Positions 31,222 to 43,502 of a stretch of 64,000 bases of DNA are shown here, one piece after another; positions within the stretch are counted from its first letter, which is position 1; each line of letters begins with the position of its first letter. Origin of the DNA: Guyanagaster necrorhizus (Eukaryota > Basidiomycota > Agaricomycetes > Agaricales > Physalacriaceae). Location of the stretch: positions 106,696 through 170,695 of the forward strand of contig NW_025064916.1 of the NCBI RefSeq assembly GCF_019112545.1. Reading direction: 5' to 3'. A model generated the notes under the pieces. It ran no database searches, was not told where the DNA came from, and saw nothing but the letters and a program-made list of their open reading frames with translations. Both the position numbers and the translations under genes were made by a program.

Positions 31222-34200
31222 TTTTTCAAACTATTAGCTTCTATTATTAGAATGCTTCTAGGTTTACTTGCTATCATCTAACTCTGCTGCAGACAACAAT
31301 TGATAACTGTCTGGATAATCCAGCACTACTATACATTCAAACAGATACAACTGATTCTATGAAATGTCACACTCAATCTCCCCTTTCATGACATTTCAAC
31401 CTCTGCCTGAAACTCCTTCCAGCCTGTATTCAGACTCATACCTGAAGTCTAGCCTAGCAGCTCAAGTTCACAAAATAATCAAGAAAAAGAAAGACACACT
31501 TATCTTCTAGAACCCCAACAAACAAATAGCAGAAACAGTAACCCTCAGCTCACTGAGTTCAGAAACCTGTGGGTATAGCCAATGAACCTTCCTCCAGTCT
31601 CAGACTATGAGGATGAGGACTTTTTCAATGACTTCTTTGATGCAGAACTATCCTCCAACTCTACTGCCTCTTCTGAGCATAGAATTGGAGACCATGTCAG
31701 AGACTCCCTTGATGCTCCTTAGATGGCTTCAAGCTCCAACTCTGAACATAGCTCCCTCTATGCAACTCCAGACAGAAGCCTCATCTCTTCTGTCCACACT
31801 GACTATGATAGTTATAGGGCCACTAATCTCTGGTCAAATGATGAGAATCCACCAAAAAGATAGTGAGAGAGTCTCTATCACTGAGTTACCTCTGATGGAG
31901 GACCACAAGAAGTCTCTTTCCCTATAGACAAAACAGAACAAGCCTGAGATCTCACTGAGTATACAGCTGCTCAGGCACAGAATGAGTATGAGGAAGTCCA
32001 GTATGACACTCAGTATTGCCACCACCAGTGTGAGCTTGAGGCCATCACTTGGAGATCTGCTTCTCTAATGTGGTATGGACTCAGAACTGAAATCTCAGAC
32101 TCCCCATTTAGGGAGCCTAGCACAACAGAAACTGATCCCTAGACTGGACCTACAGAAGCTATCACCCCAAGTGAGACAGCTCAGCAGAACACTCATTCCT
32201 CTCTCTCCAGACATTCTAATGCCTCTGGCACAGATACCATTCCCTCAGATGCTGGTTTCATTCTTGACACCTATAGACTTTGAGTCTCTCCCAATATTCA
32301 TATCAGTGACCACAGTATCCAAAGATTCCTCAGAGGAAGGATTACAGGATTATTCCTCAATCTGTTCTTCTACCAAAACCTCCACTAATATTGCCATGAA
32401 ATAGAGGAACAGAGAGCATACAGCAGCCACCAAAAAGACTCTGAGATTGGCACTAGCTAATCTCAGTCACAGTCTCCTCCTAGGGCCAGTCCCAATACCA
32501 CCAGACCCAGCACTCAGAACAAAGACCAGCTCTCTCATAATGGTCAAGCCTCATACTCTGTCCATCTATGACCAGCTTAGCAGCTACCCTACCAAGGAGA
32601 GTGAGGACAAAGAGGATGAGGGAGATGAGAAGGATAAAGATGACATCTCTTTTGAATGGGGAAAGTGGATTGAATATGCAAAGGAGAATATAAATAAAGA
32701 AGTCTTAGAGAAGAAAATTCAAAGAGAACAGGAGAAAGAATATTTGCAGCTATACCAAGAGGGAGTAGCCATTCTATGGAAGGACATCAGCTAGTTGATG
32801 ATGCCCTTAAGATGAGAATATGTGGTTGCAGATAGTATTGAAAAAATTGACATTTTATAGTATACCACAATTGAGCATGCAATTTTTATTTATAATAGGC
32901 ACCATTCTGAAGACTTATTGGGAAAAATTCTGGCCTACAAATTCAAAAACAAGGTTCAACCAATGCTATAGACTCTATCAGTCACTCTGAAATGAGCTGT
33001 TTATACAGCACCATCCATCTGAAGCTCAACAACCTAATATATATACTGAACTCTATTAGTTCAAAGCTCAGCAACTTGGCTCATCTGATCTTGACCACAG
33101 CTGACCAGCCAGCTCACTGGATTTTGAAATCCCTGGACCAGTAAGGAGAGCTGAATCTTTGGAGGACAGCCACTATCCAACAAAGCAGGACCTAGTGGCA
33201 AAGCTTTTAAAGTTGATGATCTGAAGGCTATCAAACTTGGTTTTATTGTATAAGATGGAGTAATCATATGAAAGAAAGCATGACCAGCAGAAAGTCCAGT
33301 TGCTAATGATAACTCACTTTATTCATTCTTTGGACTGCCAGCTGAATAGCAATGACCACCATTTGATCAATATTCTAACTCGATGGGGGCACTATTCTAA
33401 GATACTGCTATTATCAATTGCAAATCTGATCTGCTCTAAAAGCTTCACTCTTTCAAAAGCACATTAGATGATATTGATCACTTTCTTATTGACTGTGAAC
33501 AGTATTTTGAGGTATACTCAGTTGATTTCTCCTTTGATATTTATTGAGTTGCTTTTGTCTTGACATACCTCAAAAACAAAGCCAAGGTCTGATGGACTCT
33601 ACTTTCTCTAAGCCTTTATTCAACCACCAAGTAGCACTATCAACTGCTATCCTGGCCAGTCTTCAAACAGATGCTTCATGATAAATTCATTGATCCTGCA
33701 GTTCAAGAAGTATATAAGAATAAGATGAAGGAGTTGTAAATGAGAGACAAGATTATCAGTGAGTACTTTGATAAATTGGAATGCCTCAGCAAGCTCACTG
33801 AAATCCAGGATGATATTGCCAATAATAGAAAGATAGTTGAAATGCTCAAATGAGAGGCACTTCTCTCCTATATCAAGATGATTTCAGATATTAGGATGAA
33901 TATACTAAAGGAGTATGACATATAGAAGGAGCACATTATAGAAATGAACAAGAAGTGATAGTGGCAGAAGGCAGAACAGACCAATCTATAGAGGAACTAA
34001 AAACCCTATCAGCCTCAGAACACAAAGCCTGACAATTAAGCTAATATCACTAAGTCTGGTATCACATTCTCCAACACTTCTACATATGGGATGCAGAAGA
34101 TAGGCACTGAGATCACATACACCAGAAGTGGTAAACCAATGGATATAGATTAGCTGAAGAAGGAAGGCAAGTGTTTCAACTGTGGACAGAAGAGACACTT

Positions 34201-34230
34201 ATCCAGAGACTGCTCAAAAAAGAAGTGAAG
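31222..34230 (+). pseudogene. G2 gag region
   Basis: It opens with FFKLLASIIRMLLGLLAII at 31222-31281, the same hydrophobic segment as in G1 and G3. Polar and acidic stretches follow (31607-32794), then a Gag core and the CCHC knuckle CFNCGQKRHLSRDC at 34172-34213. Stops are frequent. Confidence 0.65.
34172..34213 (+). other. G2 CCHC zinc knuckle
   Basis: CX2CX4HX4C with all four ligands kept despite the decay around it. Confidence 0.85.
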
Positions 34231-35071
34231 ACATTAAGATATAGATTGCTGAGCTGCAGAAAGAAGCAGATGGACTGGAGGAGCTTAGCAAGGACATGAA
34301 AGTGGAGAAGGTAAAAGACAGAGCTGACCAGTGAGTGATTCTACTGGATCAGCTGAAGGACTTAGCAGTGTGTCTCAAAAAGCTGCTGGATAGACTTATA
34401 CTACTTCTGTAGTTATGCCTGAATTATGTGTGTATTTGAATATACTCCAGTTGATTACTATAAGACCACTAAAAGAATCACCAAAAATTAAGACTCAACT
34501 GCCTATGAGCTGAACAGAGAGAGTGATCCTTATTAGATGGCTCAAGCCCTTTGATACCAAATGGACTTAGCATGCCATCAAGAATGTGAAGACAGAAGAA
34601 AAAGCAAAGGCAGTACTCAAGAACTGGATATATAAGACCCTGGCCAAAGAAGTAGTTGATGAAGTGATCAAAGAGATGAGGAAGGCTGAGTGATATCAAG
34701 CTCTAGAGTGGCTTGATGAACTTAGGGAATCCAAAAAGTATATTTGATAGCAGAAGACTCTAAGATGAGACCTGACCACCAGGGTCTAAATTGAGACTCT
34801 CACTGCCTAATCCACACATGCAGTAACAGCTCTGATCAATAGCAGCTGTACAGAGAGCTTGATCAATCACACTTTTGTTGACAAGCACAGTTTACTCACT
34901 CACACTATGGCTGCTCCTATCTCAGTATACAATGCAGATAGAATCAAGAACTGAGCTGAATTGATAACCAAATTTATTGAACTTCAGTTGACAATAGAAG
35001 ATTATTCAGAACAGATTGACTTAGCTGTCACTGATCTAGGAACCAAAGAAATATTCCTTGGACATGACTGG
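34231..35071 (+). pseudogene. G2 protease region, part of pol before the G3 insertion
   Basis: The protease site that reads LIDSGCT in the sister elements is LINSSCT here: the catalytic Asp is Asn (codon 34837-34839) and the Gly is Ser, both G-to-A changes. It ends EIFLGHDW at 35071 where G3 enters. Confidence 0.7.
35067..35071. repeat. target-site duplication of G3 (left)
   Basis: ACTGG, matching ACTAG at 51102-51106 apart from one transition. Confidence 0.75.
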
Positions 35072-35532
35072 TATTAGATCTAAATTGCATGTGATCAAAA
35101 CACATGATGAACAGGTGCTGTATCATATTTGTACAGTCATACCTGAGTTCACTTATTGTGCTTTGTTGACTATTATACTTCAAGGCCATTGACAAGAGGC
35201 TTGAGAGTGAAATAGTATGAATAAACTTTAGCTTGAAGCTGGGATTATATAGCAAGAGCTATTCTACTTATATACTGTTTATCCATTGAGATAAATATAC
35301 TACTACTTATTGTGTCTGTCTGAGTCATTGTGCTTATTGTCTTTGAGTGTTGATACTATCTACAAAAGAGTTATTATGCATCATTGAGTGTTATCATCAT
35401 ATCAAAAGATAATGATAGACTTGGCTTGTTGTGATGACTAAGCTGGTTCCACAGTTCTAAGTGTTGGTATAAGCACTCTGACTAAGCATAAATAGGAGTT
35501 AAAGTGAAGAGAAAAAGAAAAAAATCATAATA
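35072..35532 (-). repeat. G3 left LTR
   Basis: 461 bp, TATTA to TAATA (TGTTA and TAACA after transitions). Its right half matches the 50645 LTR well; its left half is closer to the G2 LTR type, so it looks mosaic. Confidence 0.8.
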
Positions 35533-38500
35533 TTACTCTCTCTTTAAGACCATTATCCTGATAGCTTAATTTAGGGATAGTTCATAATCATGTATAGTAT
35601 TAGATGCATTCATCTGTTTTTCATTTACTCATTGGTTAGATTCAGAGCTGTAGCCCTTCCAACTAATCAAGTAGTCAACCATTATTATGGTTCTGCTTTC
35701 TTTGGCTTTGATTTTTCATAATTTGTGATTTAATATTTGGTTGATTTCATAGTGTTCCTTATTGTTGATAAGATCTGGCAGTGGGAGAGGCAGTTGTTCT
35801 TGATTGGGGAATGTGGGAGCAATGAAGGGCATTAGAAGTGATTCATTGAACATATTGTAGATCTTTCAATTAGAGGAGAGATAGAGTTTATAAGCAGAGG
35901 CACCAACTTTTACTAGGATAGGAAAGGGTCCTATGCACTTGTCCACCAATTTTTGTTTTGGTCATAGGAGGTGAAGGTTAGAGGTGTCCAACCAGACTTT
36001 ATCAGCAATCTGATATATATGTGCAGGTTTACAGTGTTTATTGTATTGTTTTTTCATTGAGAAAGCCACCTTTTTGAGGGTGATGCATATTTTGTTATAG
36101 ATCTGGGATATTATGTGAGCAAAATCAGAAGATGTGGGAGTGGTTGTATGAGTGCATTCAGCATGAGAGACATGTGGATGGTGACTATAGTTAATGAAGA
36201 ATAGGGTCTTGCCTGTTGCAGAGTGGATGTGATTGTTGTATTGGAATGCTGTAAGAGCAAGCCATTTTATCCAGTCATCCTGTCAATAGTTAATAAAGAG
36301 TCAGAGATATTTCTCAATCTCTTGATTAACATGTTCCATCTGTCTATCCATTTGTGGATGATATGCAGTTGAAGCATTTCAGTGAATGTTGAGTAACTGG
36401 TACAAGTCATCTAAGAACTTTGAGACAAATTGTGGTCCTCAATCAGAGATGATCACTTGTAGCATACCATGTTTTGCATATACTTCATCACACAGAATCT
36501 TGGCCCACCCTTTAGAGGTTAGTTCTGTTGAACATATGATTGAAATGATCACCTTTGAGAACTGATTGATAATAATGAGAATTGTGTCATAATTATTGCA
36601 CTCAGGTAATTCAGTAATCATATCAACTGAGATGTGAGTCCATGGTGACTGAGGAACCTCATTCAGATAGAGAAATGCAGTCTATGATTGTATCATTGAC
36701 TTTCTCTATTGGCAGGTTTTACACTCCTTTACATAGTGCTCAATGTCTTAGCCCAATTTAGGCCACTAATATTCCTATAGTATCAACTCTTTGGTTTTCA
36801 CAATTTCTGGATAGCCTGCAGTTATATAATTATAACATATGGCAATAATCTCACCATGAAGCTGCTGGTTGCATGGAATATAGATTCAGCTATTATAGCA
36901 GATCATTCTGTTCTCTCTTGTCATCTCTCACTTATAGTTTAATAATAGTGCCATATGTTGATCCCACTTGCTGCTGTCCCTTATAGTGCTTCTAACCCAT
37001 TTATGGATCTCTTCTTCTGTTAGCATTATCATCACTCAGAAGTGTTCAGGCCTTAATAGTACCACTCCCTCATTGTTGTTCTGGTCTTAGTCATGGTCTG
37101 CTTGTCAGCTGAGAAGGTTGGCTTTTTTGTTAGCTATTTTGGCCTTGTAGTGTAATGTGTATTCATATTGGGAAAGCTCAGTAATCTAGTGGGCTTGATG
37201 ATGATTGAGCTTCTGCAGAGAATGGAAGTATCAGAGATTTTGATGATTCATCCATACTTTGAAGGACTGGATTATGCTGATCAGATAATGACACCATTCT
37301 TCAAGGGTGAGCATTATAGCCAGTAATTCTTTATCATAAATCTCATAGTTCTGTTCAGTGATAGTAAGCACTTTTGAGAGAAAGGCTACAGATCACTATT
37401 TTCTATCTTGTTCTTATAAGAGTACTATGCTGATCACCCTCTTGCTCAAATCAGCCTCCACTTGAAACTTCCTCTTCTGTATCAGGATAGCTAAGACTAT
37501 GTTCTCAGTCAGTTGTTGTTTCAGGTCATCAAATGCAGATTGTTGGGAGTGTCTCCAGTTCCAGAGAGCATTGCCTGTTAGCTGTGTCATTGAGTGAACA
37601 ATTTTGCTGTAGTCTCAAATGAACTATCAGTAGAAGTTCATAAATCCCAAGAAGGATTGTAGTTCCTTCTTCTTTATCAGCACTGGCCACTCCATTACTC
37701 CTGCTACCTTAATTGAGTTTATTCAAATGCCTCCTTCACTAATGATGACTCTGAGGTACTTCATTTCCAGGACCTTGAACTTGTATTTTTCAGCTTTGAG
37801 AAAGAGTTTATATTTTCTTATTAGTTCAAGCATCTGCTGTACTAGCTGTTAGTGCTCTGCCTGATTCTTGGACATGATCAGAATGTCATCTAGGTATATT
37901 GTTATCTTCCTGGTGGCAATAAAATCCTTGAAGATGTTGTTCATCATCTACTGGAAAGTGGCTGGCAAGTTTGTTAGCCTAAAGAACATTACAGTAGGCT
38001 TAAATAGCCCTCAGTTTATCTGAAAGGCTGCCTTCCACTCATTGCTCTCCTTGATTCACATATTATTATATCTCCATTGGACATCAAGTTTTATATAATA
38101 CTTTGCCCTCTGTAGCTTGTCTATTAACTCTGAGATCAATGAAAGCAGATAGTGATTTTTGATCATCATCTCATTTAGCTTCTGGTGGTTCTGTACTGGT
38201 TGGAGTTTGCCATCCTTCTTTTTAATAAAGAAAAATGGTGAGGCCATGAGAGATTTCAATGGTCAGATCCTTCTGCTAGAGAGATTCTCATCTAGAAACT
38301 TGTCAAGCTCCTGCTGTTCATGATTCTTGAGAGGATAAGTCTTGCAGTCAAGATTGGCATTGGTGTTTGGGATGAGTTCGATTGCATAGTCCTATAGTTT
38401 GGGTTCTGGTAGCTCATCAAAGCTTTTCTTGTTGAATAGGTTATAGTAGTCTTGTGCCCATTCAGGAATCATCTTCTTGAATGTTTTTTCTTCTTTACCA

Positions 38501-41500
38501 GCATTGGCCTTGGCTGCCAAGTTGTTGGCATGATGTATGGTCTGAATGTGTAGGGCTTATTGAATGTCTACAGCAAGGATCATTTTTCTATCCTTCATCT
38601 CCTTATTCTATTGATCTTTGAGATCCTCATTGGATAGTTTGAGTAAAGTCTTCTGATATTTACACCATATAAAGGTTATTCATCTGATCTTTCAGTTGAC
38701 TAGCAGGTTGTGATATATTAGCTAGTCATGTCTTAGAAACACTTCTTTGGTTCCTAGATCTGTAACTGCTAAGTTGATTCACTTGGAGTGATCTCTGATA
38801 GTGAGTCAAAGTTTGATAAACTCAGTAATTAAGCCAGCTTAGTTTTTTGTGCTGTCAGCATTATATACTGGTATAAAGGCAGCTGTTGCCCAGGTTGGAA
38901 GGTTGTGCTTGTTAATGAAAGCACAGTTTATTAAGCTGCTAGTGCAATCACTATTGATCAAAGCTGTGATAGCATAGACTGACCAATTAGTGAGGGTTTT
39001 GATCTGAGCCTTGGTGGTCAGGTTCTATCCTAGGGTCTTGGTTTGTTAAACATATCTTTGGGATCCACAAAGTTTGTTGAGCCACTCCAGGGTTTGGCAC
39101 CACTCAGCTTGTTTCATTCCTTCAACTATCTTTGTTGATTACTTCTTCAGCTCAGATCTTATGTATCCAATTCTTAAGTATCATTTTAGCTTCCTCTTTT
39201 GTCCATGCATCTTTAATGGCTTGCCAAGTCTATTTGGTATTGAACAGCTTGAGCCACCTAGTGAGAGTCTCTTCTCCTGTTTGGTCTATAGGTGGTTGAG
39301 TTTTTTTCTTTGGTGATTTATGTATGGTGTGTGTGGTAGCAAAGGATTTGGGTATATTTGAATGCATATATAAATTAGGCATAGTAGTATCTACAGAAGT
39401 ACTATTAGTCTGTCTCACAGCTACTGATGACACACTGTTCTGTTTCTTGGCTGACCCAGTGGAATCACTTACTGGTTGGCCCTGTCTTTTATCTCTTCAA
39501 TCTTTGTTTCTGTACTGAGTTTCTCTTCTTCTTTCTGCAATTTGGTGATCTGAGCCCAAATGTCTTCTCTGGTATGCTTTTTCTTCAGGCAGTCTCACAA
39601 TATGTGGCCTCTTTATCTGCAGTTAAAACACTTTTCTTTTTTATTTAGCCAATCAATATCCATTGGCTTTCCACTCCTGGTGTATATTGTTCCTGTCTCC
39701 ATCTTCTGTGTTCTATAAGAGAGAGTGCTAGTCAATGATAATGTGGTGGGTTTAGTAGTGCCAGTTTGATTACTGGTCTTTGAATTTGTTGGTTGAGTTG
39801 GTTTATGGTACTCTTGTAGATTTAATTGTTCTGCCTTTTAATGCTGTTGTTCCTTGTATATCTCAATGATTTGTTTCTTCCAAGTGTCATATCTCTTCAG
39901 AATGTTCATCCTGATATTCAAAACTATCTTGATATAAGAGAGTGGGGTTCTTTGCTTGAGCACTTCTACTATGCAACCATTATCAGCAATGTTATTTTAT
40001 ATTTCAGTGAGCTTGGCAAGCCATTTCAGCTTGTTGAAATATTCTGTAGCTGCCTTATCATCCATCTTGAATTTCTTGATCTTAGATTTGTGAACCTTCT
40101 ATACTGCCAGATCAATGAATTTGTCATTGAGCATTTGCTTGAATACCAGCTAAAATGACAGTTGATAGTGCTGCCTGGTTGTCAAATAGAAGTTTGAGGA
40201 GATTAAGATCCATCAGGTTTTAGCCTTGTCCTTGAGATACAAGAAGGCAAAGGTGATCCAGTTCATGTTGGTTCCAAGGGAGGCAGCATAGACTTTGAAG
40301 TACTGTTTGCAGTCTATCAAAAAGTGGTCAATATCATCAGAAGTGCCTTTAAATAGGTGGGGTTTTCTTAATAGGTTAGGGTGGCATTAGAGGATGGCAG
40401 CATTTTCAGATAATGTGCTCATTGAGTTGGGCCACTGATTGAAGGGAGGTCATCTCCACTCAGTTGGCAGTCTGGAGAATGAATAGAGGGAGTTGTCATC
40501 TGCAATGAGACTCTCTATAGGTGCTGCTTCTTTTTGCACAATTACTTTATTTCATATGGTAAACTCTAGCTGGATAGCTTCAGGGTCATCCTTGATCAGC
40601 TCTTTGCCACTGCCCTTGACTTCATCTGATGGCAGTTGTCCACTGAGAAGTTGACTTCCTCTGCCAGTCCATGGATTTCAGAATTCAGCAGATCATATGA
40701 CTGGCTGAGGTTGAGATCACAAGAGTCAAGTTGCCAAAGATTGGATTAACAGCATAGTATAGGAATATTGGCTTCTGTTAGTTTGAATTGATGGTGCTGT
40801 AAATGAGATCCACAGCATTGGTTGAATGTTGAACTTAGACTTATACTTTGGTAAATTGCCAAGTTGGTCTTCAGGATGCTGCCTGTTGTAAATAGAGATA
40901 GCATGTTTAGTGGTGAAATACTGTAAAATATCCCACTATTCTAGAGCATCTGCATAGATATACTTTTATCTCATGCTTGATGCTAACCACTTGGCATCTT
41001 ACCATAAGAATGTTACCCCTTTGTATAGATCTTGATATTCTTTTTTCCTGCTTCATTGTATCTTCTCTGCTAACACTTCCTCATCTGTCTCATCATTGGC
41101 ATATTTCATAAAATCCTCCAGCCTATAGAGGCCTTTCTTGTCATCCTCATTGCCCTTATCCTCACTGCTCTCCTCAACCTTGCTGTCTTTAACAAGGAAG
41201 CTCTCTGGCTGGTTGTAGATAGATTGGGCAGAGGCTTTGATAGTAGCTAGCAAACTAATCATTGACTCAGATACTTGGTCTGATTTTGTTGCTAGTGGAC
41301 CAAGGAGGAGACTGGTCAACAGGTCAGCCAGTGCTGACCTTGACATCTCTGCAATAGCTGCTGTGCACTCTGTGTTCCTTCAGTTCTCAGTGATAGATGC
41401 AGAAGTTTCAGTAATGTTAGAGATTAAGAAAGAGTGCTGCAACTCTTTTGCCCAGAAATTGCCAGAGGCTGTGGTCAGAGACATGAGTGTTTTCAGGGAC

Positions 41501-41820
41501 TCAAAGCCTGTAGGTGTCAAGTATAGATTCAGCATGGGAGAGGATAGTATCAGTGTTGGCAATACTGTCAGTTCAGAGATGAGAGAAGTAAGTGGTGCAT
41601 CAGATGGTCTCACTGACAGTGATGGCCTCAGCCAACCCTGCTCAAGAGCCAGTTTTGCTTCATGCAGAAGTGCTGGACTCTCTAAATGGGAAATCTGGGA
41701 AATCTGAGGTCCTCTGGCTATATCATACTGGAAAACTTGATCCTCAGATAGTGGCTTTGAGGCAGCATTTCTCTCATCACTACTGTCTGTTGTATTCTGC
41801 TTCTTCATATTGAGCAAAAG
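35533..41820 (-). pseudogene. G3 body a: gag-pol relic lacking its 5' leader
   Basis: On the minus strand, integrase (ITELPECNNYDTILIIINQFSK near 36540-36620), RNase H, and RT with PIQNHQKLNE-like blocks (38056-38259) are visible. Its RT site is YLDDILIMS (37885-37890), the only copy here with both Asp. Gag with an acidic linker lies at 41053-41847. The primer-binding site and the hydrophobic Gag start are absent: gag sequence runs directly into the middle LTR at 41821. Confidence 0.75.
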
Positions 41821-43502
41821 TGTTAGACTCAAGTTGCATGTGATCAAACATATGATAAACTAGCATAGTTTCATATTTGAACCTTTGCACTAGAGTCTAC
41901 TATTGTGTTTTATTAACCAAATGCCTCAAGACCTTTGCAAGATAGCTCAAGAATGAAATGAGATGAATAAACTTTAGCTCAAAGCTGAGGTTATACCAGT
42001 GAGAGCTATCCTACTTATATACTACAGAGGTTTCAGCTATAAATATGGCTATCTACTGTGTCATTGTCTATTGTAATGTCCTTTGTCCTTGGACATTACT
42101 ACTGTCTATAAAAAGTCCATTGTATGTCATTGAGCATCATTGTTGCATTGAAAGATAATGACTGATTAGGCTTGTTATGCTGACTAAGCCTATCTCATAG
42201 TCTTAAGCACTGGGTTAAGTGCTCTGACTAAGCATAAATAGAATATTAAGCTCAAATGACATGTGACCTAAACATATGATAAACTGACACTGCCTCATAC
42301 TTTGGGCAATGATGTCAGAGTTTACTGAATGTATTATATGGCTCTATATTGCAAGGCCTTTAGATTGGCTCAAGATAAGATGGTGAAGAATAAAACTTTA
42401 GCTCAAAGCTGAGAATACTACAGTGAGAGCTACACTACTTATATACTAGTCATCATCTGTTCTATAGATATAATTACCTAATTGTGCATCCTGGTATTAT
42501 AGAGCATTTTGTCTAGTGTTGTTAAGCTATCTACAAAAGGGTATTATCTGTCATTGAGCAGTTACTATTATGTTGAAGAACAATGACTGACTAGACATTA
42601 TGATAACTAAGTCTGGTCTTACAGTCCTAAACACTGATTAAGCACTCTGACTAAGCAAGAATAGAGGTCAGTCCCTCAAATAAAAGATAAAAATATAGAA
42701 AAATTATAACATTACTCTCTTCTTAAAACCATCATCCCAATGGCTTAATTTAAGAATAAGTGTGGTCATTTCAGAGCAGATAACCTGCCTTTTTTCTTGT
42801 AAGATTTGTAAAGATATTGACTATTAAGTTGGTCAATGCCTCTGGTCATATTCACATATTGCATCCTCAGCATCCATGTGTCATTTGTTGACTCATTAGT
42901 TTGACTCTAGTCTGTAGCCTTTCCAACTGACCAGATAGTTGACTATTGTTGTCATGCTGCTGCCTTTGGCTCTGATTTTTTATAATTTATGGTTTAAGAT
43001 CTAGTCAATTTCATAATGTTCTTTATCATTGATAAGGTCTGATGGTGGCAGTGGTGAACATTCCTGATTAGAGAATGCCAGTATAATGTAGGGTGTTAGT
43101 AATATCTCATTGAAGACATTATAGATTTTCCAGATGGCTGGGAGTTGCAATTTATAGGCAGAACTGCCCACTTTTGCTAATATAGAGAAGAGACCCATCT
43201 ATTTGTTGGTGAGTTTTTATTTTAAGCATGAGAGGTGAAGGTTTGTTGTATCCAGCCAAATCTTATTATTGACTGCATATTTATAGGTGGCATGATAATG
43301 CTTGTCATACTGTTTCTTCATCATAGTAGCAGAATGATTGACTAGGTATTGTGATGACTAAGTCTAGTCCTATGGTTCTAAGCACTGGCTAAGCACTCTG
43401 ACTAAGTAAAGATAGAGGTCAGTCTCTCAAATAAAAGATAAAAATGTGAAAAAATCATAACATAAGGGTTAATATAAAAAGGAAATTAAAAAAATCATAA
43501 TA
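41821..43502 (-). repeat. G3 middle LTR, split by G4
   Basis: 41821-42243 and 43468-43502 together make about 458 bp, TGTTA to TAATA, the same size as the other G3 LTRs. The gap is filled by G4. Confidence 0.75.
42244..43462 (-). mobile_element. G4: truncated gypsy remnant inside the G3 middle LTR
   Basis: A 468-bp LTR (42244-42711, TATTA to TAACA) is followed by a minus-strand pol end (42712-43332) with LFSILAKVGSSAYKLQLP and DKEHYEID, the integrase tail and chromodomain start. Then comes the last part of a second LTR (43333-43462) that matches 42583-42711. A deletion removed the rest. Short flanks TAGAA (42239) and TAAGG (43463) may be the TSD after transitions. Confidence 0.7.
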
